A DNA stretch of 64,000 bases from contig NC_016481.1 of NCBI RefSeq assembly GCF_000227115.2, positions 186,001-250,000 of the forward strand, read 5' to 3'. Position 1 is the stretch's first letter; each line of letters begins with the position of its first letter. Below the pieces are notes generated by a model. It ran no database searches and was not told where the DNA came from. It worked only from the letters and a program-made list of their open reading frames with translations. The DNA comes from Naumovozyma dairenensis CBS 421 (Eukaryota > Ascomycota > Saccharomycetes > Saccharomycetales > Saccharomycetaceae). Made by a program: the position numbers and the translations under genes. Of the stretch, positions 50,579 to 60,761 are shown piece by piece.

Positions 50579-51532
50579 ATGGGTAAGGGCGCAGCTAAAT
50601 TTGGGTTTAAAAGTGGTGTTCTGCCAGTAACAAGATCCATCCTTAAGAATCCCACTACCAAGCAAACTATCCTTATCTCTAAAGTTAAAGCAGTAAAACC
50701 AAAGGGGGTAGAAGGTGTTGGGTACGCTAAAGGTGTCAAACATCCCAAGGGTTCTCATAGAGTCCCACCATTAAAAAAATTCATCGACGTTGATACGCTG
50801 ATTTCTGACACTGTAAGACTACCTAAATTAAAGGATTCGCAAAATGTAGCTGAATCTTTAAGTAGCGAACAATTGGCCAAGATGAAGAGAGCTGAAATAA
50901 GGAGGAATTACTTGGCTGAAGCCTTTAGGAATGAGGAGAAAAGATTGGTTCGTAGAGATGAATTGGTTCAACAACGTGCAAAAATTATTGAACTGGAGAA
51001 ACAAAATCTTAGTGAGAAGGTCGATAGTGAAAGTAAAGCGTCTGATTTGACAATACCTACTTTAGATGCAGTGGTGAATTTGAAAGCACCACTTATTAGA
51101 TGGAGAACTCCGTTAGAGAAACAAATATTGAAATTGAAAAGAAAATATAATAGGGATTTAATCGAATTTGAATCGAAAAATAGGAAATTATTGAAATTAT
51201 TGAATTTATACCATGTGGCTGATGAATTTATTGTCACTGAAGAGAAATTATTACAAAAAATTGATCAAGTGTTTAGTGATAATTATAGAACAAATCATAA
51301 TGAATTCTTGGATGGAATTGAATACCAAACGGCTAATAAAAAGAAACTCAATGAAGATACTTTAGGTGATCTCCTTTTCGGTACCGTTGGTGGTGGTAAT
51401 TTTATAGGTATGCCTACTATAAAGGAATATTTAACAGGTGAACTGGATGAATTCAATGAATTAATTAAACAAAAGACTATACAGAATATGGAAAATAAGG
51501 AAAATGATATGCAAAACATAATACATGATTAA
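50579..51532 (+). CDS. PET123: Mitochondrial small-subunit ribosomal protein mS26 (Pet123)
   Basis: 317 residues, matching the known length of Pet123. The N-terminus [21 protein letters not shown] is the family start, followed by a long basic helical region ([29 protein letters not shown]) and a C-terminal acidic tail. It is a component of the mitochondrial 37S subunit, needed for respiratory growth. No classical cleavable presequence is evident, but the first 25 residues are basic. It is convergent with SME1. Confidence 0.94.
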   Translation: MGKGAAKFGFKSGVLPVTRSILKNPTTKQTILISKVKAVKPKGVEGVGYAKGVKHPKGSHRVPPLKKFIDVDTLISDTVRLPKLKDSQNVAESLSSEQLAKMKRAEIRRNYLAEAFRNEEKRLVRRDELVQQRAKIIELEKQNLSEKVDSESKASDLTIPTLDAVVNLKAPLIRWRTPLEKQILKLKRKYNRDLIEFESKNRKLLKLLNLYHVADEFIVTEEKLLQKIDQVFSDNYRTNHNEFLDGIEYQTANKKKLNEDTLGDLLFGTVGGGNFIGMPTIKEYLTGELDEFNELIKQKTIQNMENKENDMQNIIHD

Positions 51533-51698
51533 AATAGAGAATAAAATTGGTAAAGTAAATTCGTTTCCCCGAAAGTGTACATCTTCCTGTATATATATAT
51601 TAAGAAAAAAGATGGACCAATTAAATAATGTAATCTATATATATCCTTATCTCGAAGTATATTCAATCAACTTTTTTTGACTGAGCTGTGTTTTTCTT

Positions 51699-51983
51699 TT
51701 ACTCATTCGATGTTATCAGAGTTATATTATCACCTTTTAGCATTATTCTACCTAGTTGCGTCCCTTTGGCTTTATTTTCCACTCCAGTTTTAGGATCTAC
51801 TGGAATTTCAATAGCATCATCTATCACCACATTCATAAACTCATCAAATCCACTAATTTTCCCCGTTATCCTTATACCAACTTGCTCATAAAGCCAGAAT
51901 GTTACTGGAGTTTGTTGTTGTAAATACCCAAAGATGCAATTAATAGGTGGCACCATGGCCTTCGATTTAGTTCTTGATGACAT
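51699..51983 (-). CDS. SME1: Core Sm protein E (Sme1)
   Basis: 94 residues. It has the bipartite Sm fold: Sm1 with [31 protein letters not shown] and Sm2 with [14 protein letters not shown]. SmE is part of the heptameric ring on U1, U2, U4 and U5 snRNAs and on telomerase RNA in yeast. Length and sequence are typical. It is divergent from MTR10, matching YOR159C and YOR160W. Confidence 0.96.
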   Translation of the reverse strand: MSSRTKSKAMVPPINCIFGYLQQQTPVTFWLYEQVGIRITGKISGFDEFMNVVIDDAIEIPVDPKTGVENKAKGTQLGRIMLKGDNITLITSNE

Positions 51984-52282
51984 TGTACGCTAGATTGATT
52001 ATTCTTTTCCGATTCCCCTAACCTCCTCGATTAGCAACTGCAACAATTTCCGTATTTCTTTATTGCTATATATGAACGAGCATTAATCTTCTTTTATATA
52101 TTAAGTTGTAGATCGTTAAATGTTCTTTCAGAAACATTAATGAAAAAATTGGAAAACAGAAAAACAAAAATAAAAAGTGAGTTAGTTGCAGACAACAAGT
52201 TTGGCCACCAACAGCACCAATATATCACTAGAAAAGCTCATAGTGGCCAATCAATCCATACAATTGCACATTGTTTCGAAAG
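51984..52282. other. SME1/MTR10 divergent promoter
   Basis: 299 bp, AT-rich. No specific site is assigned. Confidence 0.35.
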
Positions 52283-55267
52283 ATGTCCGCAGCAAACCGA
52301 CTTGTTGATCTACAAGCAGCTTTACAATGTATATCATCCAATGCAACACAAGATGATAAGAATAAAGCGTTACATTACTTAGAACAATTTCAAAGATCTA
52401 CAGAGGCATGGTCAGTTTGCCATGATGTATTAATCAACACCGATGCGCAACTGTTAGAATTACATATCTTTGCTGCACAAACATTAAGAAATAAAATCAC
52501 GTATGATCTTTCACAATTAGATAATAACTTAATGGATTTGAAAAATTCATTATTGCAGTTATTAACGGTCCATTCGCAGAAATTAGTCGTCACACAATTA
52601 AGCATCGCATTGGCAAGATTAGCGATTCAATTTCTAGATTGGAAAGACCCAGTTATCGAAATTATTAATGTTTTAAATCCATATCCAAGTGTCCTACTTG
52701 GATTCTTAAGAATTTTACCTGAAGAAACTTTAGATATTGGTTCTACACCATTGACCCAGGATGAATTTAATTCAAGAATTCATGAATTAATTGATTCAAT
52801 TGCTGAAGACGTTTTGAAATTTTTAATAACTTGTACAACATTATTGAAACAATCAACAAATTCTGGTATATCAATGGAATTGATTTTACGTTGTTTGAAT
52901 TCTTGGTCCTTCGAGTTCCCTATTGAAGAACTATTGACTGTAGAACCATTGATATCATTAGTATTTGAATCGTTATTAAATGGTGCACACGATTCCTCTG
53001 ACATTTTTGACGCAGCGGTAGATTGTTTATGTGTGATATTGAGAGAAAGCAGAGATGCTCCTAATGAATCCCTGGTAATGGCATTGTACGAACAATTGAT
53101 GAACATTCAAAGAAAATTATTGCCTAATATATTATTAAATACAACAACTGACGAAGACATTGATGAGGACATTCTAGATGGCTTGACCAGAATATTTGTA
53201 GAAGCAGGTGAAGCCTGGATTGTGTTTATTTCTAAATCACCACAAGTTTTCAATCAAATGGTTACCGTTCTATTAATGTTAGCATGTAAAAATCAAGATT
53301 TAGACATTGTATCCTACACTTTCCCATTCTGGTTTAATTTAAAACAGAACTTAGTTCTTGCCAGATATAAAGAGTCACAAATTGCATACACACCAATTTT
53401 TGTACAATTAATTAACGGTATTATAACACATTTACAATATCCAATTGACCAATTCGAATCTAAAGAGACCGAAGATAAATTCAAAGAGTTTAGATATCAT
53501 ATGGGTGATGTCTTAAAGGATTGTACAGCTGTCGTTGGACCCAAAGAGGCATTAGCTCAACCTTTAACAAGAATAAATATGGCTTTAAAAAATACAACAA
53601 ATATTAATTCAAATTGGCAACAATTAGAAGCACCATTATTTTCCTTAAGAACAATGGCACAGGAAGTTCCACTTTCTGAAAGCACTCAATTACCACAAAT
53701 TTTCAAAATTTTATGCAATTTACCTGAACATCCCAAGATTCGTTATGCAGCTACTTTAGTCCTCGGCAGATACACTGAATGGACTTCAAAACATCCAGAA
53801 ATGTTAGAAATGCAATTACAATATATCTTCAATGGGTTCCAAGTGACAAGTGCGCCAGTATCGTCTGCACCATCTCCATCATCATCTGGCACTGTATCTC
53901 CATCACCTATCATTAGTAATAAGGCTAATTCGGATATAATAACGGCATCGTCACATGCCCTGATGTACTTCTGTTCTGATTGTTCCAAATTATTAAGTGG
54001 ATATATTGACCAATTGATTGATTTCTACTTCAATGTGGAGAATGTTATAGATATTGAATCACAATTTGAATTATGTCAAGGGTTAAGTGCAGTAATTAAT
54101 AGTCAACCATCAGACAAAATAGTTGAAGTCTTCAATAAACTATCAATGAGAAACTTAAATAAATTAAATGAACTAGTTATCAAATGGAAACAATCACCAT
54201 CACCATATAATGTTCAAATTTCAGATGTTATTGATTTATTTTATGCATTATTTGAAGAATTGAAACCTAGATTTGAATATCCACAACAAGGCATGGAACC
54301 ATTATTACCATCCATTGAAAATGTATGGAATAATTTGAAAATCCTCTTAATTGATCAAGGAGCCCTTCAAGATGAAATGATTGTGGAAAGGGTTACAAAA
54401 TTTTTACGTAGATTATTTGAAAAATTCCATGTATTTTGTGAACCTATATTAGGATCCGTAGCAGAGATGTTAGTTCAAGGGTATGCGAATACAGGGTACG
54501 GTACATTCCTTTGGTGTTCTGGATCAATCATTGTGGTGTTTGGTGATGATGAATCATTCCCCGTATCTAAAGAATTAAAAGATGCCGTTTGGCAATTTGC
54601 ATTATCACAATGTAATACTTTTATTTTGAACTTTGAAAAGATGGATAAGAGCCGTTTAAACGATTATTATGAATTAATTATGGATTTTTTTGCAATGATA
54701 TCTGATTTAGTCATGTTTTATCCACAAGATTTCATTTTGTCAGGGGGATTATTATTAGGGAATGTTGTTGATGTTGCTGTTATAAGTGTTAATAAATTAG
54801 AAAATTATGATGCCTATGTATCCATTTTACGTTGTTTGGATGATATTATTTCATGGGGGTTTAATACACCACCAATTTCTACAGTTTCATTAGAATTTGT
54901 ACCAAATGAATGGAGACAAGCAATTGTTGATGAAGTAATTATTAAACGTGGATCACAAATAATTGATTCTTTGATAATAGGGTTAGTGACTACATTTGAT
55001 TCTGATTCTCATTCAGATGCGATTAGTTGTATTGTTAAATGTTTTAAATTGGCTACAGAGGCAAATAATGGGAACGCAAATATTTGTAATGAGTGGGTAT
55101 GTCAAGCTATTGATAAATTAGGACAAGTAACGGTTAAGGAACGAGATAATTTGAACAATGCTATTTACACTGGTTTAACACAAAGAGATTATAGAAAAGT
55201 TAGAGAAGGTGTAAGGGCATTTGTTGAATGGTATTTGAGGAAAACTGTTAGTTCTAGAATGGAATGA
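52283..55267 (+). CDS. MTR10: Karyopherin Mtr10 (transportin-SR family)
   Basis: 994 residues from the ATG at 52283 (MSAANRLVDLQAALQCIS); an in-frame ATG at 52271 adds four residues. The protein is a HEAT-repeat importin beta: N-terminal importin-beta/exportin-1-like region (KALHYLEQFQRSTEAW, FAAQTLRNK) and an all-helical remainder ending YRKVREGVRAFVEWYLRK. Mtr10 imports the SR-like protein Npl3 and Gbp2/Hrb1, and supports return of tRNA to the nucleus. A Pro/Ser-rich loop (about residues 530-550, SSAPSPSSSG) is a local insertion. Convergent with PNS1. Confidence 0.96.
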   Translation: MSAANRLVDLQAALQCISSNATQDDKNKALHYLEQFQRSTEAWSVCHDVLINTDAQLLELHIFAAQTLRNKITYDLSQLDNNLMDLKNSLLQLLTVHSQKLVVTQLSIALARLAIQFLDWKDPVIEIINVLNPYPSVLLGFLRILPEETLDIGSTPLTQDEFNSRIHELIDSIAEDVLKFLITCTTLLKQSTNSGISMELILRCLNSWSFEFPIEELLTVEPLISLVFESLLNGAHDSSDIFDAAVDCLCVILRESRDAPNESLVMALYEQLMNIQRKLLPNILLNTTTDEDIDEDILDGLTRIFVEAGEAWIVFISKSPQVFNQMVTVLLMLACKNQDLDIVSYTFPFWFNLKQNLVLARYKESQIAYTPIFVQLINGIITHLQYPIDQFESKETEDKFKEFRYHMGDVLKDCTAVVGPKEALAQPLTRINMALKNTTNINSNWQQLEAPLFSLRTMAQEVPLSESTQLPQIFKILCNLPEHPKIRYAATLVLGRYTEWTSKHPEMLEMQLQYIFNGFQVTSAPVSSAPSPSSSGTVSPSPIISNKANSDIITASSHALMYFCSDCSKLLSGYIDQLIDFYFNVENVIDIESQFELCQGLSAVINSQPSDKIVEVFNKLSMRNLNKLNELVIKWKQSPSPYNVQISDVIDLFYALFEELKPRFEYPQQGMEPLLPSIENVWNNLKILLIDQGALQDEMIVERVTKFLRRLFEKFHVFCEPILGSVAEMLVQGYANTGYGTFLWCSGSIIVVFGDDESFPVSKELKDAVWQFALSQCNTFILNFEKMDKSRLNDYYELIMDFFAMISDLVMFYPQDFILSGGLLLGNVVDVAVISVNKLENYDAYVSILRCLDDIISWGFNTPPISTVSLEFVPNEWRQAIVDEVIIKRGSQIIDSLIIGLVTTFDSDSHSDAISCIVKCFKLATEANNGNANICNEWVCQAIDKLGQVTVKERDNLNNAIYTGLTQRDYRKVREGVRAFVEWYLRKTVSSRME

Positions 55268-55457
55268 GGATTAGTGAGAATTTATATAGATCTAGGATAG
55301 AAGGGAACTTTATAGTCGAATTTTAAGATAACGCTATATTATGCTTTCATTTCGGTATACAAAATTGGAATAACCACATGTTGGAGAAATGATATTTAAA
55401 AATAATAAAAAATTGAATATATTATGTATTATGTATTACATAGAGTTCGTTGTTTTT

Positions 55458-57131
55458 TTAAACGTCTTGATGACTTAATTTTTCTAATACTTGTGGATAA
55501 TTTCTAAAAATCTCATCAAATTTATCAGGATATGAAACTTGGAAAACTTCAGGATCATTACCCAATGCAACAAAGAAAGTTGCTGTTCCTGACCTGATAG
55601 TTTCATTAGCAATATTGCAAATTTGAAGAGCAATCACGAATGAGAATGCAATCAGTGGAGCATTATATGATCCATTAGAATTATAAGATGGCTCAGTATA
55701 TCTCAAATATAAAAATGCAAATAAGGCAGCAATATAACTTGCAAAAACAGAGTAGAATCCAAGCGCTAACCCAATTAAGTTATCATTAATTAAGGCATCC
55801 ATACCCTTTTGTCTAATCATATACCAAGTTTCCTTTGCGGCTCTTAAATATGGTTTCCCATATAGGGCGATGAAAGAGTAAGCGTAATGGTTGAAATATT
55901 GAGCCAGCCATTGAATGAATCCCATAATCCAATCAATGATCATAAACCCGAATTGACCCCATTGACCTTGAATTCCACCACCTATGACACCTTGTCTAAC
56001 TAGATTCAAAGTTTCCCTCAAAGTTTCAAGTAATGCAACGATTAATGAACCGAAAGAAATGGAACCAAATGAATAAGTCATTGCTCTCTTGAATGCACCA
56101 GATGCAGGCCATTTAGGCATACCTTGGTCGGATTTAAACATATAATACCATGAACCATAAATCCCTGATATTGTGACATGAACGACATTTTTTATAACTT
56201 CAGAGATGTAATACCCACAGAAGAAAACCAATACTAATATCCCAATCAATTTTGAATGAGAACAAGACCCACCAGAGACTTGACAACCAGGATTATTCCC
56301 ATCTTGAGGATCATACTTGATATATGTAGCCACGATAACCACTGAAAACAGGAATGCAAACGCACTCCCAACTATAGTACCTAATAAAGACACTATTAAG
56401 GTTTGTGGTAATTTCTTCATGACATCAACTACTATTTTCAGAATAGTTATACTTAATGGTATTCTTGATCTCATACACCAATAAAACCATGCTGTAAGTA
56501 CTGTAAAGACCAAAAAGACAATCCCTGCGGACCAGTACCTCAATGAGAGATACATAACTGCTGTAGCTAACCCAGCGATTATATTAAATATCATCCCAGC
56601 ATAGATGAAGAATTTCGGATATAATCTCACTAGGATGATACCCAATGTAGCGAACCCCAATCCGATGATACAGCTGAATATTAATAATATCGCTGCATTT
56701 GTATCCGGGGTAGCTGAAACGGAATTATATATTCCTGAACCAGTCGAAGAATATGTATGTGACCATCCTCTTAAGGTTAGTGACGCGATGACTATGAATC
56801 CTGCTACCGTTAGTAAAAATAAGATAGTGAATGGCCAATCATTCCAACGAGGTTTGTTATCATTTTCTGTGGGGAATGCTTCTGCGAATGAGCCAATGGG
56901 GGCACCCGCTGTCTTGGCGTTCAAGTTATAATATTGGTCTTGTCTGAAATGATATTGATTTCCTGGTTGTTGCGGGTCGTTACTTGTTGCTGTCGGAGCA
57001 GATGAAGCCATTGATCCATCGTTATGTTGATCATCATATGATCCTTTCGTATATGCGGTGGGAGGAGGTTGAGGAGGTCTATGATATTTTTCATTTTCAT
57101 TTTCATTTTCATTTTCATTATTTTGTGACAT
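55458..57131 (-). CDS. PNS1: Choline-transporter-like membrane protein Pns1
   Basis: 557 residues. A hydrophilic N-terminus of about 95 residues begins with an Asn/Glu repeat (NENENENE, encoded by a 6-bp repeat at about 57096-57125) and includes Pro-rich QPPPTAY. About ten transmembrane helices follow. Family signatures of the CTL/SLC44 group include VHVTISGIYGSWYYMF and AKETWYMIRQKGMDALINDNL. Its role in yeast is not settled. Its position after MTR10 equals YOR161C. Confidence 0.95.
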   Translation of the reverse strand: MSQNNENENENENEKYHRPPQPPPTAYTKGSYDDQHNDGSMASSAPTATSNDPQQPGNQYHFRQDQYYNLNAKTAGAPIGSFAEAFPTENDNKPRWNDWPFTILFLLTVAGFIVIASLTLRGWSHTYSSTGSGIYNSVSATPDTNAAILLIFSCIIGLGFATLGIILVRLYPKFFIYAGMIFNIIAGLATAVMYLSLRYWSAGIVFLVFTVLTAWFYWCMRSRIPLSITILKIVVDVMKKLPQTLIVSLLGTIVGSAFAFLFSVVIVATYIKYDPQDGNNPGCQVSGGSCSHSKLIGILVLVFFCGYYISEVIKNVVHVTISGIYGSWYYMFKSDQGMPKWPASGAFKRAMTYSFGSISFGSLIVALLETLRETLNLVRQGVIGGGIQGQWGQFGFMIIDWIMGFIQWLAQYFNHYAYSFIALYGKPYLRAAKETWYMIRQKGMDALINDNLIGLALGFYSVFASYIAALFAFLYLRYTEPSYNSNGSYNAPLIAFSFVIALQICNIANETIRSGTATFFVALGNDPEVFQVSYPDKFDEIFRNYPQVLEKLSHQDV

Positions 57132-57778
57132 TGCAATTGTAAGTTGAAGATATTAAATAATGTACTTTCTTGTTTTCTTGATCGAGGCAATTAGCTTAGT
57201 TATGTAGAATATATATCTTTTTGGGATCGAGGATAATAGACGATTGGATTTGTATATGTGAGACTAATACCTGCTGTAATTATTTCAAGATTTTGTCCTT
57301 TAAATGAACCTCTTTCAAGATTCCAAGCCAATAGTATTTGGAAAATATCCCCTGTCTCTTACTCTCCTTGTTCGATGAGGATAATTATTAAGATCTGCGC
57401 ACTGATTATGATGCTACGAATTTGACATTTCGAGAGTATAACACATTCCTTACAAGAAGACGACAAAATGATGGTCAAAACTTCAAAAGGACTCACCAAT
57501 GAAACCAACTATTCTGTCCAATGGATCCAAATCTAAATCTGTTTTTGTGACCATTGCAAAACCTTTGTTTGAAATGCATGGCAAGAAAGGGTTAATTACC
57601 AGATAGGAGAGGTACATAATGTTATATGTGTATTATTCAGGGTTCAATCGCATCTAACGTTACCTATTATGATTTAGCGACCGCAAAAGTCACATGATGT
57701 GGCCTCTGTGGTAATACGGAAAATATCCCCTATAATTGCGTCATTGCCAGCCTTGAGCAGATGTGGCGCACACCAGGG

Positions 57779-57785
57779 TTACCCG
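57779..57785 (+). promoter_or_regulatory. Reb1-type site in PNS1 upstream region
   Basis: TTACCCG inside GGTTACCCGGAGATTACC, near TGACGTAA. It is 650 bp from PNS1. It may be a leftover promoter of a lost gene. Confidence 0.4.
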
Positions 57786-58097
57786 GAGATTACCGATGAG
57801 GTGACGTAACGGCATAAGGACTTTCACGAAGTTAGGGGTAAATAATGAATTGTTGCGCGTTGACTACGTATAAACCTTCCCATTTCTTTTTCCTTGAACA
57901 ATTCATTAAGATGGATGTTTCGGTTTTCATTTCATGTAAGTCTATATGATATGAAGTATATTCATAGTTTACTCTAATTTCTTCGGTTCTTCAGCTAGTT
58001 ATATAAACTATTTAAAAATAAGTGAGATTTTTAAAGTAATCTTGTACTAAAAGTAAATAAATAATAACCAGTTTCAAAAGTATCTTTGATTTTCTGG

Positions 58098-58485
58098 TGT
58101 AGAATTAGAGGCAAAGGGTTTCTCGGTTCGTCTATCTTAGAGTTAGTTGTGTGATCTTGAGTGTCACTCTTGTTGTTAATGTTCTTATTATTTTTGTTTA
58201 CATAGCTGTTACGTAATAGTGTATTCGTTGACCCACTATATCTACCTAACGTTATATATTTACGTATTAAGGATGAATCATTATAATCTTCTATTTTATT
58301 GATTTATCCATTATATATTCCACACCGCGGTTCAAGGAGTGAACTAGGCTACATATATTTACTCGCACATTACTAATCTCAGACCCTTTAGGTATTTACT
58401 TGAATATCCTTCTCTTCTTTTTAACTAAAAGAAGCAAAACTATGTACTATCCCTAAACGTGGTTGATAGAATCCGAATTATAACA
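58098..58485 (-). mobile_element. LTR-like remnant, copy 2 (inverted relative to copy 1)
   Basis: On the minus strand it begins TGTTATAATTCGG (from 58485) and ends ATTCTACA (58098), with the core CCTTGAACCGCGGTGTGGAA shared almost exactly with 25943-25992, then ACTCAAGATCAC. Ends are less certain than the core (58311-58359). It abuts the apyrase-like relic. Confidence 0.5.
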
Positions 58486-58587
58486 GAGATGTAAATTACA
58501 TTCAACAAAAACCACCTGTATAACTTCTCTATTACCTTGGAGTTCACAGCCTTGATAAGTCTTCATCCTATATTTTTGTGTCAAAGT

Positions 58588-58780
58588 TCATAACAAATTC
58601 ATGAAGATCCATCCATAAAGACCCTCAGAATGGCCAGGAACTTCAAGGCTCTCTTTACCGACGCCCAATTCATTGATGTGGTATAGTAACTCATCCGAAC
58701 TATATAATTTCTCTTTACATGCAGAGAATGAATGAGTAATCATTCGAAGCCCTGAGGAGCTGATATCTTGGCGCGCTAGG
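58588..58780 (-). pseudogene. Relic of an apyrase (GDA1/CD39 NTPDase) family gene
   Basis: An open stretch on the minus strand contains, in order, SSSGLRMI (like the apyrase ACR3 motif ATAGLRLL), a helical spacer of about the expected length, and GHSEGLYGWIFMNLL (like ACR4 EEGLYGWIxxNYLL), then a TGA stop. Flanks are not open and the LTR-like copy 2 starts about 100 bp further on. In yeast this family includes the Golgi nucleotidases Gda1 and Ynd1. Only about 60 codons remain, so it is a relic. The match is by eye. Confidence 0.45.
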
Positions 58781-59039
58781 CCACTCTATAAAGGGCAGTT
58801 TTTTGACCCAAGAAGTTCTTAAGGAGGAGTTAAAATTATAAAATTTTAATAAGAGTGACACTAGGTATCCAAATGGAAATATAGCACGTCCATTTCTTTG
58901 ACAAGTAAGGTTACTTTTTCTAGTGACGCTAAGGGAGATTCTTAATTAAAGCTTAAAGCTTGGAACTATAATCGACTACCTGCTTCTTTGAATAGTTTGT
59001 GTATATGTATGTACGTAAATAGAAGCACGAACACGTTCT

Positions 59040-59047
59040 TCCACGGA
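59040..59047 (+). promoter_or_regulatory. Distal PDRE (TCCACGGA)
   Basis: Exact Pdr1/Pdr3 octamer 1.7 kb upstream of PDR5. It lies beyond G-rich element C and may be too far to act. Confidence 0.4.
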
Positions 59048-59597
59048 ATGAACTCACACCTTCTCTTATATGCACTCCTCGGAGTATCTCATTTAGGTAA
59101 ATAATACATAAAAGAATAAATGAGAAAGTAATCATGAACTTTGATTACGTAATTTTCGAAAAGAATAAGCGAGATGTTGCACGTATCTTACTTACAAGTT
59201 ATTTAGTATTTATCTAATCTCATATACTTAACGTGTATGGATTCCATGATGAGGCTAGACGGTTGACACTTTTTTGGGGAACGGCTTGAAAGCTGCTTTC
59301 GTAGGTAACCAACCAGTTGACATCACTACTTAGCGAATCAATGCGTCAACAACAAGGTCAGATTCCTTTTAACTCGATCTTTGTACCTACTTCTCGTATG
59401 TTGCTCGAAAATACACCGTTTTCAAGTTTCTTTTACGGATAAACAACCTATGGAAAAACGTGGTCATACTTGTCATAAATACTATTCCGTCCAGTAGTCC
59501 GGCAGCTTTGATTCGAAGTACGTAGGAAAAGTAAAAATTCTGACTCTCATGATAATGAAAAGGATTTTCAAGTTTTTACCTTTTCTACCTCCACAAT

Positions 59598-59953
59598 CAG
59601 GCCTGGGACGGATAGGATTTTTGGTCTGTCCTAAGGGATTTCGGGCCTACCCTACCTTTTTTCAATCCCCGGTGAAAATATTTAATCCAGTCCTAATCCT
59701 ATCCTAACCCAAACTCTATCCTAATCCAATCCATTTTTTTTTATTATATAATTTATAAGAAAATACTATAAAAATCATATTATACGACTATTATTTTTCA
59801 ATTTTTTTCCCAATCCATGCCCCGATCCATGGCCAGAATAGACCAACCCTGTTCTCAATCCATAAAATTTGATTTCTACCCTACCTTTTTTTCAAACTTT
59901 TCACGCCCAATCCTTGCTTTTTCAATCCATTAATCCTAATCCGTCCAGGACTG
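59598..59953 (-). mobile_element. G-rich hAT-like MITE, copy C, with perfect 8-bp target duplication
   Basis: 356 bp. Ends are CAGGCCTGGGACGGATAGG and, as reverse complement of the right end, CAGTCCTGGACGGATTAGG, imperfect 21-bp inverted repeats. The element is flanked on both sides by TCCACAAT (59590-59597 and 59954-59961), an exact 8-bp duplication. The interior is C/T-rich on the plus strand with CTACCCTACC and CCTAATCC units and an AT-rich centre. It has no coding capacity. An 8-bp duplication and CAG-starting inverted ends fit hAT elements. Confidence 0.8.
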
Positions 59954-59985
59954 TCCACAATGTACGTACGTACATTATCAGATTG

Positions 59986-60352
59986 TCCACGGAAGCTGCC
60001 AAGGTTATTCCGAGATTTCTCCCTTATCTTCGTTAAACACCGGGAGGGGAGGGGATTCAGATTATTCACCACAGCCACGCCCAACTAATTTCATTCCCTC
60101 CGTGGAGCATTTATTTATCCGTGGAGAGCAAAAGTCTGTCCCCGGGGGAAACAAAAAAACTAAAAAAACAAACAAACTAAACTTTCCACGGAGAATCAGT
60201 AAACAACCGTACGTACGTTTCTCTGAATGGGGTCCTTGACTTGGAATAGTCAGCATTTCGGCTACGTTGCTTTCAGGGAACGTGGGACTTACCCAATCCA
60301 CGGAAGGGCAATTTTTCCCTCGTTTCCCTTTTTTTTTTCCTTCGTCCGTGGA
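59986..60352. promoter_or_regulatory. PDRE cluster of the PDR5 promoter (six sites)
   Basis: Six exact Pdr1/Pdr3 octamers: TCCACGGA at 59986-59993, 60185-60192 and 60297-60304; TCCGTGGA at 60099-60106, 60118-60125 and 60345-60352. They lie about 410-775 bp upstream of the pump gene, in both orientations. This is the expected arrangement for PDR5-type promoters. The first site lies only 33 bp from the end of element C. Confidence 0.92.
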
Positions 60353-60761
60353 TGTTCCTTTCCCTCTCTCTGTTGATCTATTAGCTAAGCTGTTCACTGA
60401 GACACTTTAGAAAAAAATAGGATCTTATTAGTATTTTCCAGTTGGGCTCCGGATATTTCTTCGGATATGGCGCAGACTTTTTTGATATCTGTTCTTTCTC
60501 TCTGGAATTAGCAACAAACAACAAACAAGATCTTACTAGAGGAATAATCAAAAATCGTATAAATAACAATCCCATTTCTGGAGGAAGTTTTAATATCTTG
60601 CCTCTTGGTTCCTTGGTTTCGTTTTATTTTCATCTCAGAATAAAACCATTAACATAATTGATTAAGTCGGTTGTTGACAGGAAAAGTTTAAAAAGTTCTA
60701 AATTAATATAATTTTTTTCAAATAACTAAAGTCAACAATTTTGCTAAAAAACCAATTAACG

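Larger units (their letters stand above)
57132..60761. other. Long intergenic region between PNS1 and PDR5
   Basis: 3.6 kb without an intact gene. It contains a promoter-like Reb1 site (57779-57785), an LTR-like remnant, an apyrase-family relic, an unexplained 45-codon open stretch (59305-59439), G-rich element C and seven PDRE sites leading to PDR5. The local S. cerevisiae neighbours YRR1 and DDP1 are not seen. Confidence 0.6.

Noticed and set aside
57689..57696. GTCACATG, a match to centromere element CDEI
   Set aside because: No AT-rich CDEII or CDEIII (TGTTTTTGnTTTCCGAA-like) follows on either side, so a point centromere is not supported.
59600..59953. GGATTAGG and GGTAGGG units as possible interstitial telomere repeats
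   Set aside because: The units are irregular, do not match a single telomeric repeat, and the segment has transposon-like inverted ends and a target duplication, which explains it better.
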